DNA of 64,000 nucleotides. It comes from Vallicoccus soli. GTDB taxonomy: Bacteria; Actinomycetota; Actinomycetes; Motilibacterales; Motilibacteraceae. The stretch is taken from contig NZ_QZEZ01000002.1 of the NCBI RefSeq assembly GCF_003594885.1, positions 310,001 through 374,000 on the forward strand, given 5' to 3'. The notes below the pieces were generated by a model, which saw only the letters and a program-made list of their open reading frames with translations, had not been told where the DNA came from and ran no database searches. Position numbers and translations under genes: made by a program. This document shows positions 34,344 to 43,418 of the stretch, one piece after another. Numbering within the stretch: position 1 is the first letter of the stretch; each line of letters opens with the position of its first letter.

Positions 34344-35210
34344 TCAGCCCCCTGCGGCGCCGGGGTCGCCCACGAGCTCGCCGAGGACGTCGACGGGGCG
34401 CCGGGCGCTGCGGCGGTCCGGGTCGAGGTCCGGGTCGTAGACCGCGACGCTCGCCCCCGCGCAGCCCGGGGAGCGCCAGGCGGTGACGGCCAGCTCGGTC
34501 AGCTGGTCCCACGTCAGGCCGCCCGGCTGCGGGTAGCCGACCGCGGGGAAGGCGCCGGTGCGCTGCACGTCGAGGTCGACGTGCAGCCGCCACGCCGGCG
34601 CGTCGAGCCGCTGGAGGGCCTCCCGGACCAGGGCGCCGGGGCGGTCCGGCACGTGCGCGGCGCCGACGGACGTGCCCACCACCGCAGCCAGCGTCGCGAC
34701 TCCCGCGGCGTCGAGCTCGTCCCGGTCGCGCAGGCCGAGCAGGGCGACGGCCGACGGGGCCACGACGCCGCCCACCTCGCGCAGCTCCCGGGGAGGGTCG
34801 GGCACCAGCCCGAGCGCGACGCCCAGCTCGCTGTCCGACGCCTCGCCCGTGGTGGACGCGCGCGGGGGCCACGCGTCCTCGTGGCCGTCGGCCATGAGCA
34901 GCCCCGCGCGCCCGTGCTCGTCGCGCAGCGCCGCCAGGGCATCGAGCACCACCGCGCAGTCGCCGCCCACGAGCAGCGGGCGCAGCCCGGCGCGCCGCGC
35001 GCCGGTCACGGCACGGCGGGTCCGGCGCACCAGGCGCGCCAGTCCGGGCTCGTCGAGCAGGCCGCTCGGGCCCCCTACGCGCCCACCCCGCGTCGGCGCG
35101 AGCGGCCGCGGCCCCGCGAGGGGTGCCGAGCGCCGCGGCCGGCCCGAGCGGGTGCGCCCGCACGGCCCGGGGCCGGGGCCGCCCTTGACGCGCGGTCGCG
35201 CAGGCGCCAC
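34344..35210 (-). CDS. arginase/agmatinase-family protein with altered metal motif
   Basis: A ureohydrolase-fold protein, about 288 aa. PLLVGGDCAVVLDALAAL, LLMADGHEDAWPP and LHVDLDVQRTGAFP align with the three arginase motifs GGDHS, DAHxD and SxDxD. The His of the first motif, a Mn ligand, is Cys here, while Asp, His, Asp of the second and both Asp of the third are kept, so a metal may still bind but catalysis as arginase is doubtful. The N-terminal ~65 residues are basic and unlike the family, and the start is uncertain: GTG at 35210 lacks a Shine-Dalgarno, and the frame remains open to 35342. Confidence 0.7.
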   Translation of the reverse strand: MAPARPRVKGGPGPGPCGRTRSGRPRRSAPLAGPRPLAPTRGGRVGGPSGLLDEPGLARLVRRTRRAVTGARRAGLRPLLVGGDCAVVLDALAALRDEHGRAGLLMADGHEDAWPPRASTTGEASDSELGVALGLVPDPPRELREVGGVVAPSAVALLGLRDRDELDAAGVATLAAVVGTSVGAAHVPDRPGALVREALQRLDAPAWRLHVDLDVQRTGAFPAVGYPQPGGLTWDQLTELAVTAWRSPGCAGASVAVYDPDLDPDRRSARRPVDVLGELVGDPGAAGG

Positions 35211-35246
35211 GGTCGGGGTCCGTACGCGACCTCGAGGAGGTGGCCC

Positions 35247-35618
35247 GTGACCCGCTCCGCACCGGCGCGCGGCGCCGCAGGGCCCGCCCCCGCGGCGCGC
35301 GACGCCCTCGTGCAGCGCCTGCGCGAGGTGCTGCGACCGCACGGTGACGTCCGGGAGGTGCGGATGTTCGGGGGCGTCTCCTTCATGGTCGACGAGCAGC
35401 TGGCCGTCGCCGCCGGGCGCGACGGCAGCCTGCTCGTGCGCACCGACCCGGCGCGGTACGACGACCTGCTGCTTCGGGGCGGCGAGCCCGCGTGGATGGG
35501 CGAGGACCGGCCCATGGGCCGCGGCTGGCTCACCGTGCCGCGGCCGCGGATCGAGGACGACGGGGACCTGGCGTACTGGGTGGGGGTCGGCCTCGACGCG
35601 CGCGCGGCGCCCCGCTGA
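35247..35618 (+). CDS. TfoX N-terminal domain protein
   Basis: A 123-aa protein of the TfoX_N/YjhX-like family. The hallmark is RMFGGVSFMVDEQLAVAAG at about residues 38-56, followed by LLVRTDPARYDDLLLRGGEP and GRGWLTVPRPRI. Single-domain TfoX_N proteins are common in bacteria lacking competence genes, and their role is unknown. GTG at 35247 follows GAGGAGG by 6 nt, which decides against other upstream GTGs. It is divergent from the arginase-family gene. Confidence 0.82.
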   Translation: MTRSAPARGAAGPAPAARDALVQRLREVLRPHGDVREVRMFGGVSFMVDEQLAVAAGRDGSLLVRTDPARYDDLLLRGGEPAWMGEDRPMGRGWLTVPRPRIEDDGDLAYWVGVGLDARAAPR

Positions 35619-35687
35619 CGGCGCCGTCGGGCACGATGGGGCGACGGTCGGCGCGGCCGCGCCACCGCAGCGACGCGAGGAGACGCC

Positions 35688-35888
35688 ATGGCCCGCTCGA
35701 ACCTCCCGGCCGGCAGCGCCTGGGTCCGCCCCCGGCGGCGGCTGATCGGCGGCGTCTGCGGCGCGATCGCCCGCGGCACCGGCCTCGGCACGGGGACGGT
35801 GCGCGTCCTCTTCGTCGTCTCCTGCGTGCTGCCCGGCCCCCAGGTCCTGCTCTACCTCGCGCTCTGGTTCCTGCTGCCCGCCGAGTGA
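35688..35888 (+). CDS. PspC-domain membrane protein
   Basis: A 66-aa PspC protein. A short basic start is followed by WVRPRRRLIGGVCGAIARGT, typical of the PspC cap, and one membrane helix (VLFVVSCVLPGPQVLLYLAL) ending FLLPAE. PspC proteins act in envelope stress responses, partly by sensing or supporting the membrane. ATG has GAGGAGA about 5 nt upstream. It is a stand-alone gene, with no pspA adjacent. Confidence 0.85.
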   Translation: MARSNLPAGSAWVRPRRRLIGGVCGAIARGTGLGTGTVRVLFVVSCVLPGPQVLLYLALWFLLPAE

Positions 35889-35968
35889 GGCCCCGCGCAG
35901 CGACGGCCGGCTCAGCCGGTGTCGGGTTGCATCAAGCCCGCCGACGACCGCGGGAGCACGATCGCGGC

Positions 35969-36445
35969 ATGGCGATCACCGACGGCCGGCCCGACGGCTA
36001 CCCGACCCTGACCCCGTTCCTCGTCTGCTCGCCGGCGGCGGAGGCCGTCGCCTTCTACGAGGCGGTCCTCGGCGCGCGCGTCCTCAGCCGGATGGACGGC
36101 CCCGACGGCAACGTGCTGCACGCGGAGCTCGCCCTCGGTGACGACGGGCGGCTCCAGCTCAGCGACCCGCTCGAGGCGTACGGCCTCGTGGCGCCGGACC
36201 CGTCCGCGCAGGCGGTCACCGCGTCGACCTGCGTGTACGTCCCCGACGTCGACGCCGTGTTCGCCGCCGCGGTCGAGCGGGGCGCGCGCGTGCGCGAGGA
36301 GCCGAACACCTTCGTCACCGGCGACCGCTACGCGTCCATCGTGGACCCGTACGGCCACCGCTGGGCCGTCATGACCCGCGTCGAGGACGTCAGCCCCGAG
36401 GAGGAGGAGCGCCGGCTCGCCGAGTGGGCCGCGACGCAGGCCTGA
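35969..36445 (+). CDS. VOC-family protein (PhnB-like)
   Basis: A 158-aa VOC protein of the PhnB/3-demethylubiquinone-like branch: YPTLTPFLVCSPAAEAVAFY, VLGARVLSRMDGPDGNVLHA, and TASTCVYVPDVDAVFAAAVE with a C-terminal SIVDPYGHRWAVMTRVEDV. The conserved DPFGH-type motif is DPYGHRW. Substrate is unknown. CACGAT ends 6 nt before the ATG, again a leaderless layout. It is the third VOC gene in the window, in a run of short single-gene transcripts. Confidence 0.83.
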   Translation: MAITDGRPDGYPTLTPFLVCSPAAEAVAFYEAVLGARVLSRMDGPDGNVLHAELALGDDGRLQLSDPLEAYGLVAPDPSAQAVTASTCVYVPDVDAVFAAAVERGARVREEPNTFVTGDRYASIVDPYGHRWAVMTRVEDVSPEEEERRLAEWAATQA

Positions 36446-36479
36446 GGAGGCGCGGCCGGGGACGTCCCGGCCGCCCCCG

Positions 36480-36485
36480 TACGCT
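36480..36485 (+). promoter_or_regulatory. -10 element of a leaderless promoter
   Basis: TACGCT ends 6 nt before the GTG at 36492. Confidence 0.45.
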
Positions 36486-36491
36486 CGCCGC

Positions 36492-36986
36492 GTGGACGCG
36501 CTGCCGTACGCCGCGGTGGACCTCGACGGCACGGTGGCCGACGTGCGGCACCGGCTGCACCTCGTGGCGGGGCGCCCGCGCCGGTGGGACGCGTTCTTCG
36601 CCGCGGCCCGGGACGACGCGGTGCTGCCCGAGGGCGAGGCCGTGGTGCGCCGGCTCGTGCAGGACCACGACCTGGTGTGGCTCAGCGGGCGGCCGGAGCG
36701 CTGCCGCCGCGACACCGCGGCCTGGCTGCGCGAGCACGGGCTGCCCCCCGGCGAGCTCGTGCTGCGCCCGGAGGGCGACCGCCGCCCCGCCGCCGTGGTG
36801 AAGATCGGTCTGCTGCGCCGCCTCGCCCGCGAGCGCCCGCTGGACGTGCTCGTCGACGACGACCCGGCGGTCGTGCGCGCCGCGCGCCGCGCCGGCTTCA
36901 CCGTGCTCCACGCCACCTGGATGGGCGAGGCCCGCGAGGAGCGCGAGGTCCTGCACGGGGTGCAGGAGCGCGACGGGGGCGCCTGA
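36492..36986 (+). CDS. HAD phosphatase resembling the polynucleotide 3'-phosphatase domain
   Basis: A 164-aa haloacid-dehalogenase-fold phosphatase. AAVDLDGTVADVRHR (nucleophile and acid Asp, residues 9-11), VWLSGRPERCRRDTAAWLRE (motif II Ser and Arg), a Lys in AVVKIGLLRRL, and DVLVDDDPAVVRAARRAG (motif IV) give a full active site. The SGRPERCRRDT segment resembles the phosphatase half of T4 polynucleotide kinase/phosphatase. GTG at 36492 has TACGCT 6 nt upstream, so it is probably leaderless. A P-loop kinase resembling the other half lies at 38515, beyond the DUF2254 gene. Confidence 0.78.
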   Translation: MDALPYAAVDLDGTVADVRHRLHLVAGRPRRWDAFFAAARDDAVLPEGEAVVRRLVQDHDLVWLSGRPERCRRDTAAWLREHGLPPGELVLRPEGDRRPAAVVKIGLLRRLARERPLDVLVDDDPAVVRAARRAGFTVLHATWMGEAREEREVLHGVQERDGGA

Positions 36987-37075
36987 GGGCCGTGCGCATG
37001 CCCGTCCGCGTCCGGGGCAGCAGCCCGGCGCGGCGCCGGACCGGGCGCCGCGCGACGCACGGGAGGCGGGGGCGC

Positions 37076-38437
37076 GTGGGCGACGGTGCCGGGCGGTCGT
37101 CGGGGCGGCGGCGCCCCTCGAGCGAGGAGGTCCGGGCGTCCCTCTGGTTCTGGCCCGCGGTCGGGGCGGGTACGGCGTTCCTCGTCGCGCTGCTCCTGCT
37201 GCGGGTGCGCCCCGAGCCGGCGAGCGGGCTGGCCGAGCGCACGTGGCCGGGTGACGCCTCCTCGGCCACCGCCCTGCTCCAGACGGTGGCGACCGCCTCG
37301 GTGACCGCGGCCAGCCTGACCTTCTCGCTGACGGTCGTCGCGCTGCAGCTCGCCTCGCAGCAGTTCTCGCCCCGGTTGCTGCGCTCGTTCGCCCGCGACT
37401 GGCAGGTGCAGGCGGCGATGGCGGTGCTCGTGTCCGCGTTCGTCGTCTCCCTGACGACCCTGCGCGGGCTCGACCCCGAGCGCCCGCTCCCGGTGCTCGC
37501 CCTGCTCCTGTCGCTGCTGCTCGGGCTGGCCGCCGCGGTGGTGCTCGTGGCCTTCGTCGCGCACATCGTCCGGCGGCTGCGGGTGCACACGATGATGGAG
37601 TCGGTGCACCACGACACCGTCGCCAGCATCGGCACGGCGTACCACCCGTACGGCGAGGGGCCGGAGGCGCCGTCCCCCGACCTCCCCGGCCCGGCCGGCG
37701 GCGTGCTCGTCCCGGCGTGGAGCAGCGGGTTCGTCAGCGTGGTGCGCCCGGAGCCCCTGGTGGCCGCCGCCCGCCGGCACGACGTCGTGCTCCTGCTCGG
37801 GGTGCGCCCGGGCGACGCGGTCGTGCAGGGGGCGCCCGTGGCCAGCGCCTTCGCACCGCCGGGGCGCGGGGTGCCGGTCGAGGACCTCGCCCGCGACCTG
37901 GCGGAGGCGGTCGTGCTCCGCTTCGAGCGGACCGAGGAGCAGGACGTCGCGTTCGGGCTGCGCCAGCTGACCGACATCGCCCTCAAGGCGGTCTCCCCCG
38001 CCGTGAACGACCCGACGACCGCGGCGGAGGCCCTCGGCTACTGCGCGGACCTCCTCGTGCGCCTGCAGGGCCGGCGGCTGGGGCCGCAGGTGGTCCGCGA
38101 CGAGGGCGGCGCCGTGCGCGCGGTGCTGCCCGACCGCGACCTGCGCTACTACCTCGACCTCGTCTGCGCCCAGGTCCGCCGCTCGGGGCGCTCGGAGCCG
38201 GTCGTCCTCACCGCCCTGCTGCGCCTGCTGCGCGACACGGCGGTCGCGGCCCGCGACGAGGACCAGCGCCGGGACGTCGCCGACCAGGCCGCGCTCGTGC
38301 TCGCCCAGCTCGGCGACGACGTGCTCGCGCAGGACGCCGCCGCCGTGCAGGACCTGCACCGGAGGGTCGGGCTGGCGCTCGCCGGCGACGTCGACGCCGC
38401 GTACCGCGACCGGGCCGGGGAGACGCGGTCGATCTGA
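37076..38437 (+). CDS. DUF2254 membrane protein
   Basis: A 453-aa DUF2254 protein. Four membrane helices lie in the first ~190 residues (LWFWPAVGAGTAFLVALLLL; VTAASLTFSLTVVALQLASQ with the family pattern ASQQFSPRLLRSF; MAVLVSAFVVSLTTL; VLALLLSLLLGLAAAVVLVA). The C-terminal half is cytoplasmic, with MMESVHHDTVASIGTAYHPY and LTDIALKAVSPAVNDPTTAA. Function is unknown. GTG at 37076 follows GGGAGG by 8 nt; the frame is open upstream but arginine-rich. The stop lies 77 bp before the kinase-like gene. Confidence 0.85.
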   Translation: MGDGAGRSSGRRRPSSEEVRASLWFWPAVGAGTAFLVALLLLRVRPEPASGLAERTWPGDASSATALLQTVATASVTAASLTFSLTVVALQLASQQFSPRLLRSFARDWQVQAAMAVLVSAFVVSLTTLRGLDPERPLPVLALLLSLLLGLAAAVVLVAFVAHIVRRLRVHTMMESVHHDTVASIGTAYHPYGEGPEAPSPDLPGPAGGVLVPAWSSGFVSVVRPEPLVAAARRHDVVLLLGVRPGDAVVQGAPVASAFAPPGRGVPVEDLARDLAEAVVLRFERTEEQDVAFGLRQLTDIALKAVSPAVNDPTTAAEALGYCADLLVRLQGRRLGPQVVRDEGGAVRAVLPDRDLRYYLDLVCAQVRRSGRSEPVVLTALLRLLRDTAVAARDEDQRRDVADQAALVLAQLGDDVLAQDAAAVQDLHRRVGLALAGDVDAAYRDRAGETRSI

Positions 38438-38514
38438 GCGTCGGCGGGGGCGCAGGACCGGCAGTCGCGGGGCCCGGCACGTGTGGACCGGTCACGAACG
38501 GTGATGAGTGCAGG

Positions 38515-39144
38515 GTGGACGTGCCCGTGGTCCCGCACCCCGCCGTCGTGGTGCTCGTCGGCCCGTCGTCGTCGGGCAAGACGACGCTGCGCGGGGCGCT
38601 CGTGCGCGCCGGCGTCGACCCGGGCCACGTCGTGTCGCTCGACGACCTGCGCCGCAGCGCCCGCGCGGCGCACGTGCGCAGCGGGCGCGAGCCCCGGGCC
38701 CTGCAGGACTACTCGCTCACCGCCGTGCGCCGGGCCGAGGCCGCGCAGCGCGCGCTGCTCGAGGCGGGTCACGGCTACGTCGCCGACGCCACGCACCTGC
38801 GGCGCCCGTCGCGGATCGCCCACGTCGTCGCGGCGGACCGGGCCGGGCTGCCGGCGGTCGCGCTGCTGACCCCCGCCGAGCCGCTGGACGTGCTCGCCCG
38901 GCGGACGGAGGCGCGGCCCGAGGACGAGCAGGTCCCCCGGTACGCCCTCGCCGCGCAGCACCACCGCCGCTCGCTGCTGAGCTGCGAGCTGCTGCGCGCG
39001 GAGGGCTTCTCCCTCGTCGCCGAGGTGCACCCCGGGGCGCCCCTGCGCCTCGCCCCGGCGCTGGTCGACCTGCGCGAGGGCGTGCGCCTCCTCGGCGCGC
39101 GCGGCCCGGAGGGCCTGCCGGGCACCCCGGGCAGGCCCTCCTGA
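38515..39144 (+). CDS. AAA/P-loop kinase resembling the polynucleotide 5'-kinase domain
   Basis: A 209-aa P-loop protein. VVVLVGPSSSGKTTLRGALV is Walker A; VVSLDDLRRSARA supplies the Asp-Asp used to position the acceptor; YVADATHLRRPSRIAHVVAA resembles the corresponding strand in Pnkp-type kinases; LARRTEARPEDEQVP looks like the lid with Arg residues. Kinase activity on a nucleic-acid 5' end is inferred. GTG at 38515 lacks a convincing Shine-Dalgarno, and a GTG two codons downstream is also possible. The C-terminal codons contain a 12-bp inverted repeat that may act as terminator. Confidence 0.75.
   Translation: MDVPVVPHPAVVVLVGPSSSGKTTLRGALVRAGVDPGHVVSLDDLRRSARAAHVRSGREPRALQDYSLTAVRRAEAAQRALLEAGHGYVADATHLRRPSRIAHVVAADRAGLPAVALLTPAEPLDVLARRTEARPEDEQVPRYALAAQHHRRSLLSCELLRAEGFSLVAEVHPGAPLRLAPALVDLREGVRLLGARGPEGLPGTPGRPS
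39108..39141. terminator. hairpin overlapping the 3' end of the kinase-like gene
   Basis: GGAGGGCCTGCC (39108-39119) pairs perfectly with GGCAGGCCCTCC (39130-39141), a 12-bp stem with a 10-nt loop. It lies inside the last codons and just before the stop at 39142, between convergent genes. Confidence 0.55.
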
Positions 39145-39156
39145 GCCGCGCCGCGC

Positions 39157-39576
39157 TCAGAGCTCGCCGAGGTCGCGCAGCTCGTCCTCGGTGAGCAGCC
39201 GGGAGCGGACGAGGAACCGCCGCCCCTCCGGCGCCTCCAGCGAGAAGCCGGCGCCGCGGCCGTCCACGACGTCGACCGTCAGGTGGGTGTGCCGCCAGTA
39301 CTCGAACTGCGCGCGGGACATCCACATGGGCACCGCCTGGCCCTCGCCGACCTGCAGGTCGCCGAGGTGCACGTCCCCGTCGCCGGTGAGGAAGTCGCCG
39401 TCCGGGTAGCACATGGGGCTGCTGCCGTCGCAGCACCCGCCGGACTGGTGGACCATGAGCGGCCCGTGCTGCGCCCGGAGGCGGCGGAAGAGCTCCGCCG
39501 CCTCCGGGGTGACGTCGACGCGGCGCCCGAGGTGCTGCTCCCCGGTGCCCGCCGTGCCGACCGCGTCGCCGCCCAC
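39157..39576 (-). CDS. DUF779 protein partnered with aldehyde dehydrogenase
   Basis: A 139-aa DUF779 protein. The conserved core is HGPLMVHQSGGCCDGSSPMC, a Cys-rich region near residues 37-56, followed by PDGDFLTGDGDVHLGDLQVG and MSRAQFEYWRHTHLTVDVV. DUF779 genes sit beside acetaldehyde dehydrogenase genes in many bacteria, as here, but biochemical function is unknown; the paired Cys suggests a metal or redox role. GTG at 39576 begins 2 bp after the dehydrogenase stop, so translation is probably coupled. Longer in-frame readings would overlap that gene and are not favoured. Confidence 0.87.
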   Translation of the reverse strand: MGGDAVGTAGTGEQHLGRRVDVTPEAAELFRRLRAQHGPLMVHQSGGCCDGSSPMCYPDGDFLTGDGDVHLGDLQVGEGQAVPMWMSRAQFEYWRHTHLTVDVVDGRGAGFSLEAPEGRRFLVRSRLLTEDELRDLGEL

Positions 39577-39578
39577 GG

Positions 39579-41102
<1,524 letters not shown>

Positions 41103-41156
41103 CAGCTCTCCTCGTCGAGACGTGACCGGCGCCACTGCCGGTCGCTGCCCCCGACG

Positions 41157-42605
41157 CTAGCCGCTGCGAGGTTGCAGCGACGTTGCACGCCGAGGCGCGG
41201 GCGGCGCGGGGGCGGCCGCCGGCACGGCCCCGAGCCCGCGCAGCCGCGCGCGGACCGCGGCCCGGCGGGGGGAGCCGTACGGCAGCACGGCGTCGAGCGC
41301 CTGCCAAACCGCCGGGTCGTCGTGCCCGTGCGGGCCGCCGGCCCACCGTCCGAGCGCCCTGGCGCTGCGGGAGGCGAGCACCGCCTCGCGCAGCTCCGCG
41401 GCGAGCTCGTCGCGCAGCCCGCGCACCCACGGCGCGTCCGAGCCCGGCAGCACCGGCCCCTCGTACGCGTCGAGCGCGCGCAGCACGGCGCCGCGGCCGA
41501 GGTGGCGCCGCACGTCGTCGACGTCCGTCCCGACCCGCGCCACCAGCCGGTACGGCCGCGAGGCCAGCAGGTCCTCCCCCAGCGCCCGGCGCAGCCGGAA
41601 GACCTCCGCGCGCACGGTGGCGCCCGCGGCCGCGTCGGCGAAGAGCGCGGCGTCGAGCTGCTCGCCGGTGAGCCCGCGCGGGTGGGCCGCGAGCAGCAGC
41701 ACGATCTCGCTGTGCCGGGGGGACAGCTCGAGCCGGCGCCCGCCCGCGTCGAGCGCGGCGCCCGCCCGGCCCAGCACCTCGAGGCGGACCGGCTGCTGCG
41801 CGACGGTCGGGGCGGTCGCGGCGGTCGCGGCGGTCGCGGCGGTCGCGGCGGTCGCGGCGGTCGGGGCGGTGGGGGCGGGCGCGGCGCGCACGGTGCGCCG
41901 CGGCACCCGTCGCTCCGCCCGGTGCAGCAGCGACAGCTCGGCCTCCGCCGCCGCGGCGGCGGCGCGGACGAGCGCGAGCGTGCGCGGGCCGGCCACGTCG
42001 GGCTCGCCCGTCACGTCGACGACGCCGATGACATCGCGGGTCAGCGGGTCGTGCACGGGCGCCGCGGCGCACGACCAGGGCTGCACCGCGACGCCGTAGT
42101 GCTCCGCCGTCCAGATGCCGACCGGCGCGCCCACCGCGAGCGCGGTCCCCGGCGCGTTCGTGCCCGCGGCGTCCTCGGACCACAGCGCGCCCTCGACGAA
42201 GCGCATCGCCTCCGCCCGCGCGCGCAGCCCGCGGTGCCCCTCGACCCACAGCAGCCGGCCGTGCGCGTCGCCGACGGCCACGAGGTGGCCCGCCTCCTCC
42301 GCCACGTCGACGAGCAGGTCGCGCAGCAGCGGCATGACCCGGGCGAGCGGGTGCGCGGCGCGGTAGGCGCGCAGCTCCTCGCCGTCGAGCGCGAGGGGAG
42401 CGGCCGTCGCGGGGTCGACGCCGCTGCGCAGAGAGCGCAGCCAGGAGGCTGCGACCACCGGCCGCACGCCCGAGCGCGGCGCCTGCACCGCCCCCGGGGG
42501 CGCCGACACCAAGCGGTCGTGCTCGCGGGCGATGCGCCGCAGCGCCGCCCCCGGGTCCTCGGGCAGGGGGGCCGCGTACGCCGCGCTCGGGACGTGGTGC
42601 ACCAC
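41157..42605 (-). CDS. GAF-domain transcriptional regulator (AcoR-like, without sigma-54 domain)
   Basis: A 482-aa regulator. VRPVVAASWLRSLRSGVDP is the conserved start of AcoR-type sensors; the GAF-like sensor spans about residues 85-250 (EEAGHLVAVGDAHGRLLWVE, WSEDAAGTNAPGTAL, HYGVAVQPWSCAAAPVHDP). After a low-complexity APTAATAATAAT linker encoded by a 9-bp repeat comes a winged-helix-like C-terminus (LELSPRHSEIVLLLAAHPRG, RAEVFRLRRALGEDLL). The sigma-54-interacting AAA domain of AcoR is missing, as is usual in actinomycetes. GTG at 42605 has GGAGG 7 nt upstream. It lies 54 bp before the aldehyde dehydrogenase gene, its likely target. Confidence 0.85.
   Translation of the reverse strand: MVHHVPSAAYAAPLPEDPGAALRRIAREHDRLVSAPPGAVQAPRSGVRPVVAASWLRSLRSGVDPATAAPLALDGEELRAYRAAHPLARVMPLLRDLLVDVAEEAGHLVAVGDAHGRLLWVEGHRGLRARAEAMRFVEGALWSEDAAGTNAPGTALAVGAPVGIWTAEHYGVAVQPWSCAAAPVHDPLTRDVIGVVDVTGEPDVAGPRTLALVRAAAAAAEAELSLLHRAERRVPRRTVRAAPAPTAPTAATAATAATAATAATAPTVAQQPVRLEVLGRAGAALDAGGRRLELSPRHSEIVLLLAAHPRGLTGEQLDAALFADAAAGATVRAEVFRLRRALGEDLLASRPYRLVARVGTDVDDVRRHLGRGAVLRALDAYEGPVLPGSDAPWVRGLRDELAAELREAVLASRSARALGRWAGGPHGHDDPAVWQALDAVLPYGSPRRAAVRARLRGLGAVPAAAPAPPAPRRATSLQPRSG
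41812..41871. repeat. 9-bp tandem repeat in the regulator gene
   Basis: About six copies of GCGGTCGCG, the outer ones imperfect, encode the Ala-Ala-Thr interdomain linker of the GAF regulator. Confidence 0.9.
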
Positions 42606-42679
42606 GGGCGCCTCCGGCTTCCTCGTCCACGACAGGGTAGCCGCGCGGACCCCCCGCCGCCGGGGCTCGGCGGAGCCGC

Positions 42680-43288
42680 TCAGTTCCCGCCGAGGTCCTC
42701 CTGCAGGTCCCGCTGGCACTGCTCGACCGCCGCCTGGTCCTGGCCCGCCTCGCGCAGGCAGTCCTGCAGCGACTGGCCGGTCTCGGAGTTCAGGAAGCTG
42801 ACCCCGATGGCGATGATCGCGACGGCCAGCGCGGCGCCGAGGACCCCGAGGACCGCCCCGGTGATGGCCAGCCCGCCGTTCGTCGCCTCGCCCCGCTTCG
42901 CCCGCCCCCGCCCGAGGATGCCGAGCACCAGGGCCGCCACGCCGAGCACGATGCCGCCGAAGACGGTCCAGAAGGTGAGCAGCGCCAGGGCGCCGCAGAC
43001 CAGCGCCGCGATGCCGAGGCCGTTGCGGGGGGCACGGGCCGGTTCCCCGTAGCCCGCGCCGCCGTACCCCTGGCCGTACCCGGGCTGCTGGCCGTACTGG
43101 GGCTGCTGGCCGTACCCGGGCTGCTGGCCGTACCCGGGCTGCTGGCCGTGACCGGGCTGCTGGCCGTACCCGGGCTGCTGGCCGTACTGCTGGCCGTACG
43201 CGTCCTGCGGCCGGTCGCCGCCCGCGCTGGCCCCGCCGGGCGGCGGGGCGTACGGGTCGCGGGGCTCGCGGTCGTCGGGGGTGCTCAC
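42680..43288 (-). CDS. DUF4190-type membrane protein with YGQQPG repeats
   Basis: A 202-aa protein. The N-terminal ~85 residues are Pro/Gly/Gln/Tyr-rich, with seven or so copies of a GYGQQP unit; two membrane helices follow ([20 protein letters not shown] and [20 protein letters not shown], then [20 protein letters not shown]), the DUF4190 pattern, and a short extracytoplasmic C-terminus with two Cys ([20 protein letters not shown]). The Tyr/Gln repeat resembles prion-like or phase-separating sequences. GTG at 43288 has GGAGGG about 8 nt upstream. Function is unknown. Confidence 0.85.
   Translation of the reverse strand: MSTPDDREPRDPYAPPPGGASAGGDRPQDAYGQQYGQQPGYGQQPGHGQQPGYGQQPGYGQQPQYGQQPGYGQGYGGAGYGEPARAPRNGLGIAALVCGALALLTFWTVFGGIVLGVAALVLGILGRGRAKRGEATNGGLAITGAVLGVLGAALAVAIIAIGVSFLNSETGQSLQDCLREAGQDQAAVEQCQRDLQEDLGGN
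43073..43195. repeat. 18-bp tandem repeat encoding YGQQPG units
   Basis: About seven copies of an 18-bp unit (minus-strand translation GYGQQP), with small variations that change Tyr to His or Gln in single copies. It stays in frame and makes up the Gln/Tyr-rich tail of the DUF4190 protein. Confidence 0.9.
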
Positions 43289-43418
43289 GGGGGTCCCTCC
43301 TCGTCGGGGCCGGCGGTCGCGGCGTGCGTCCCGGGTACCCCGTGGGCGGCGCGGCTACGCGGCGGGACGCCCCACCGGCGCCGGGCGGGCCCCGGACGGG
43401 CGTGCCACCCTGCGGGCC

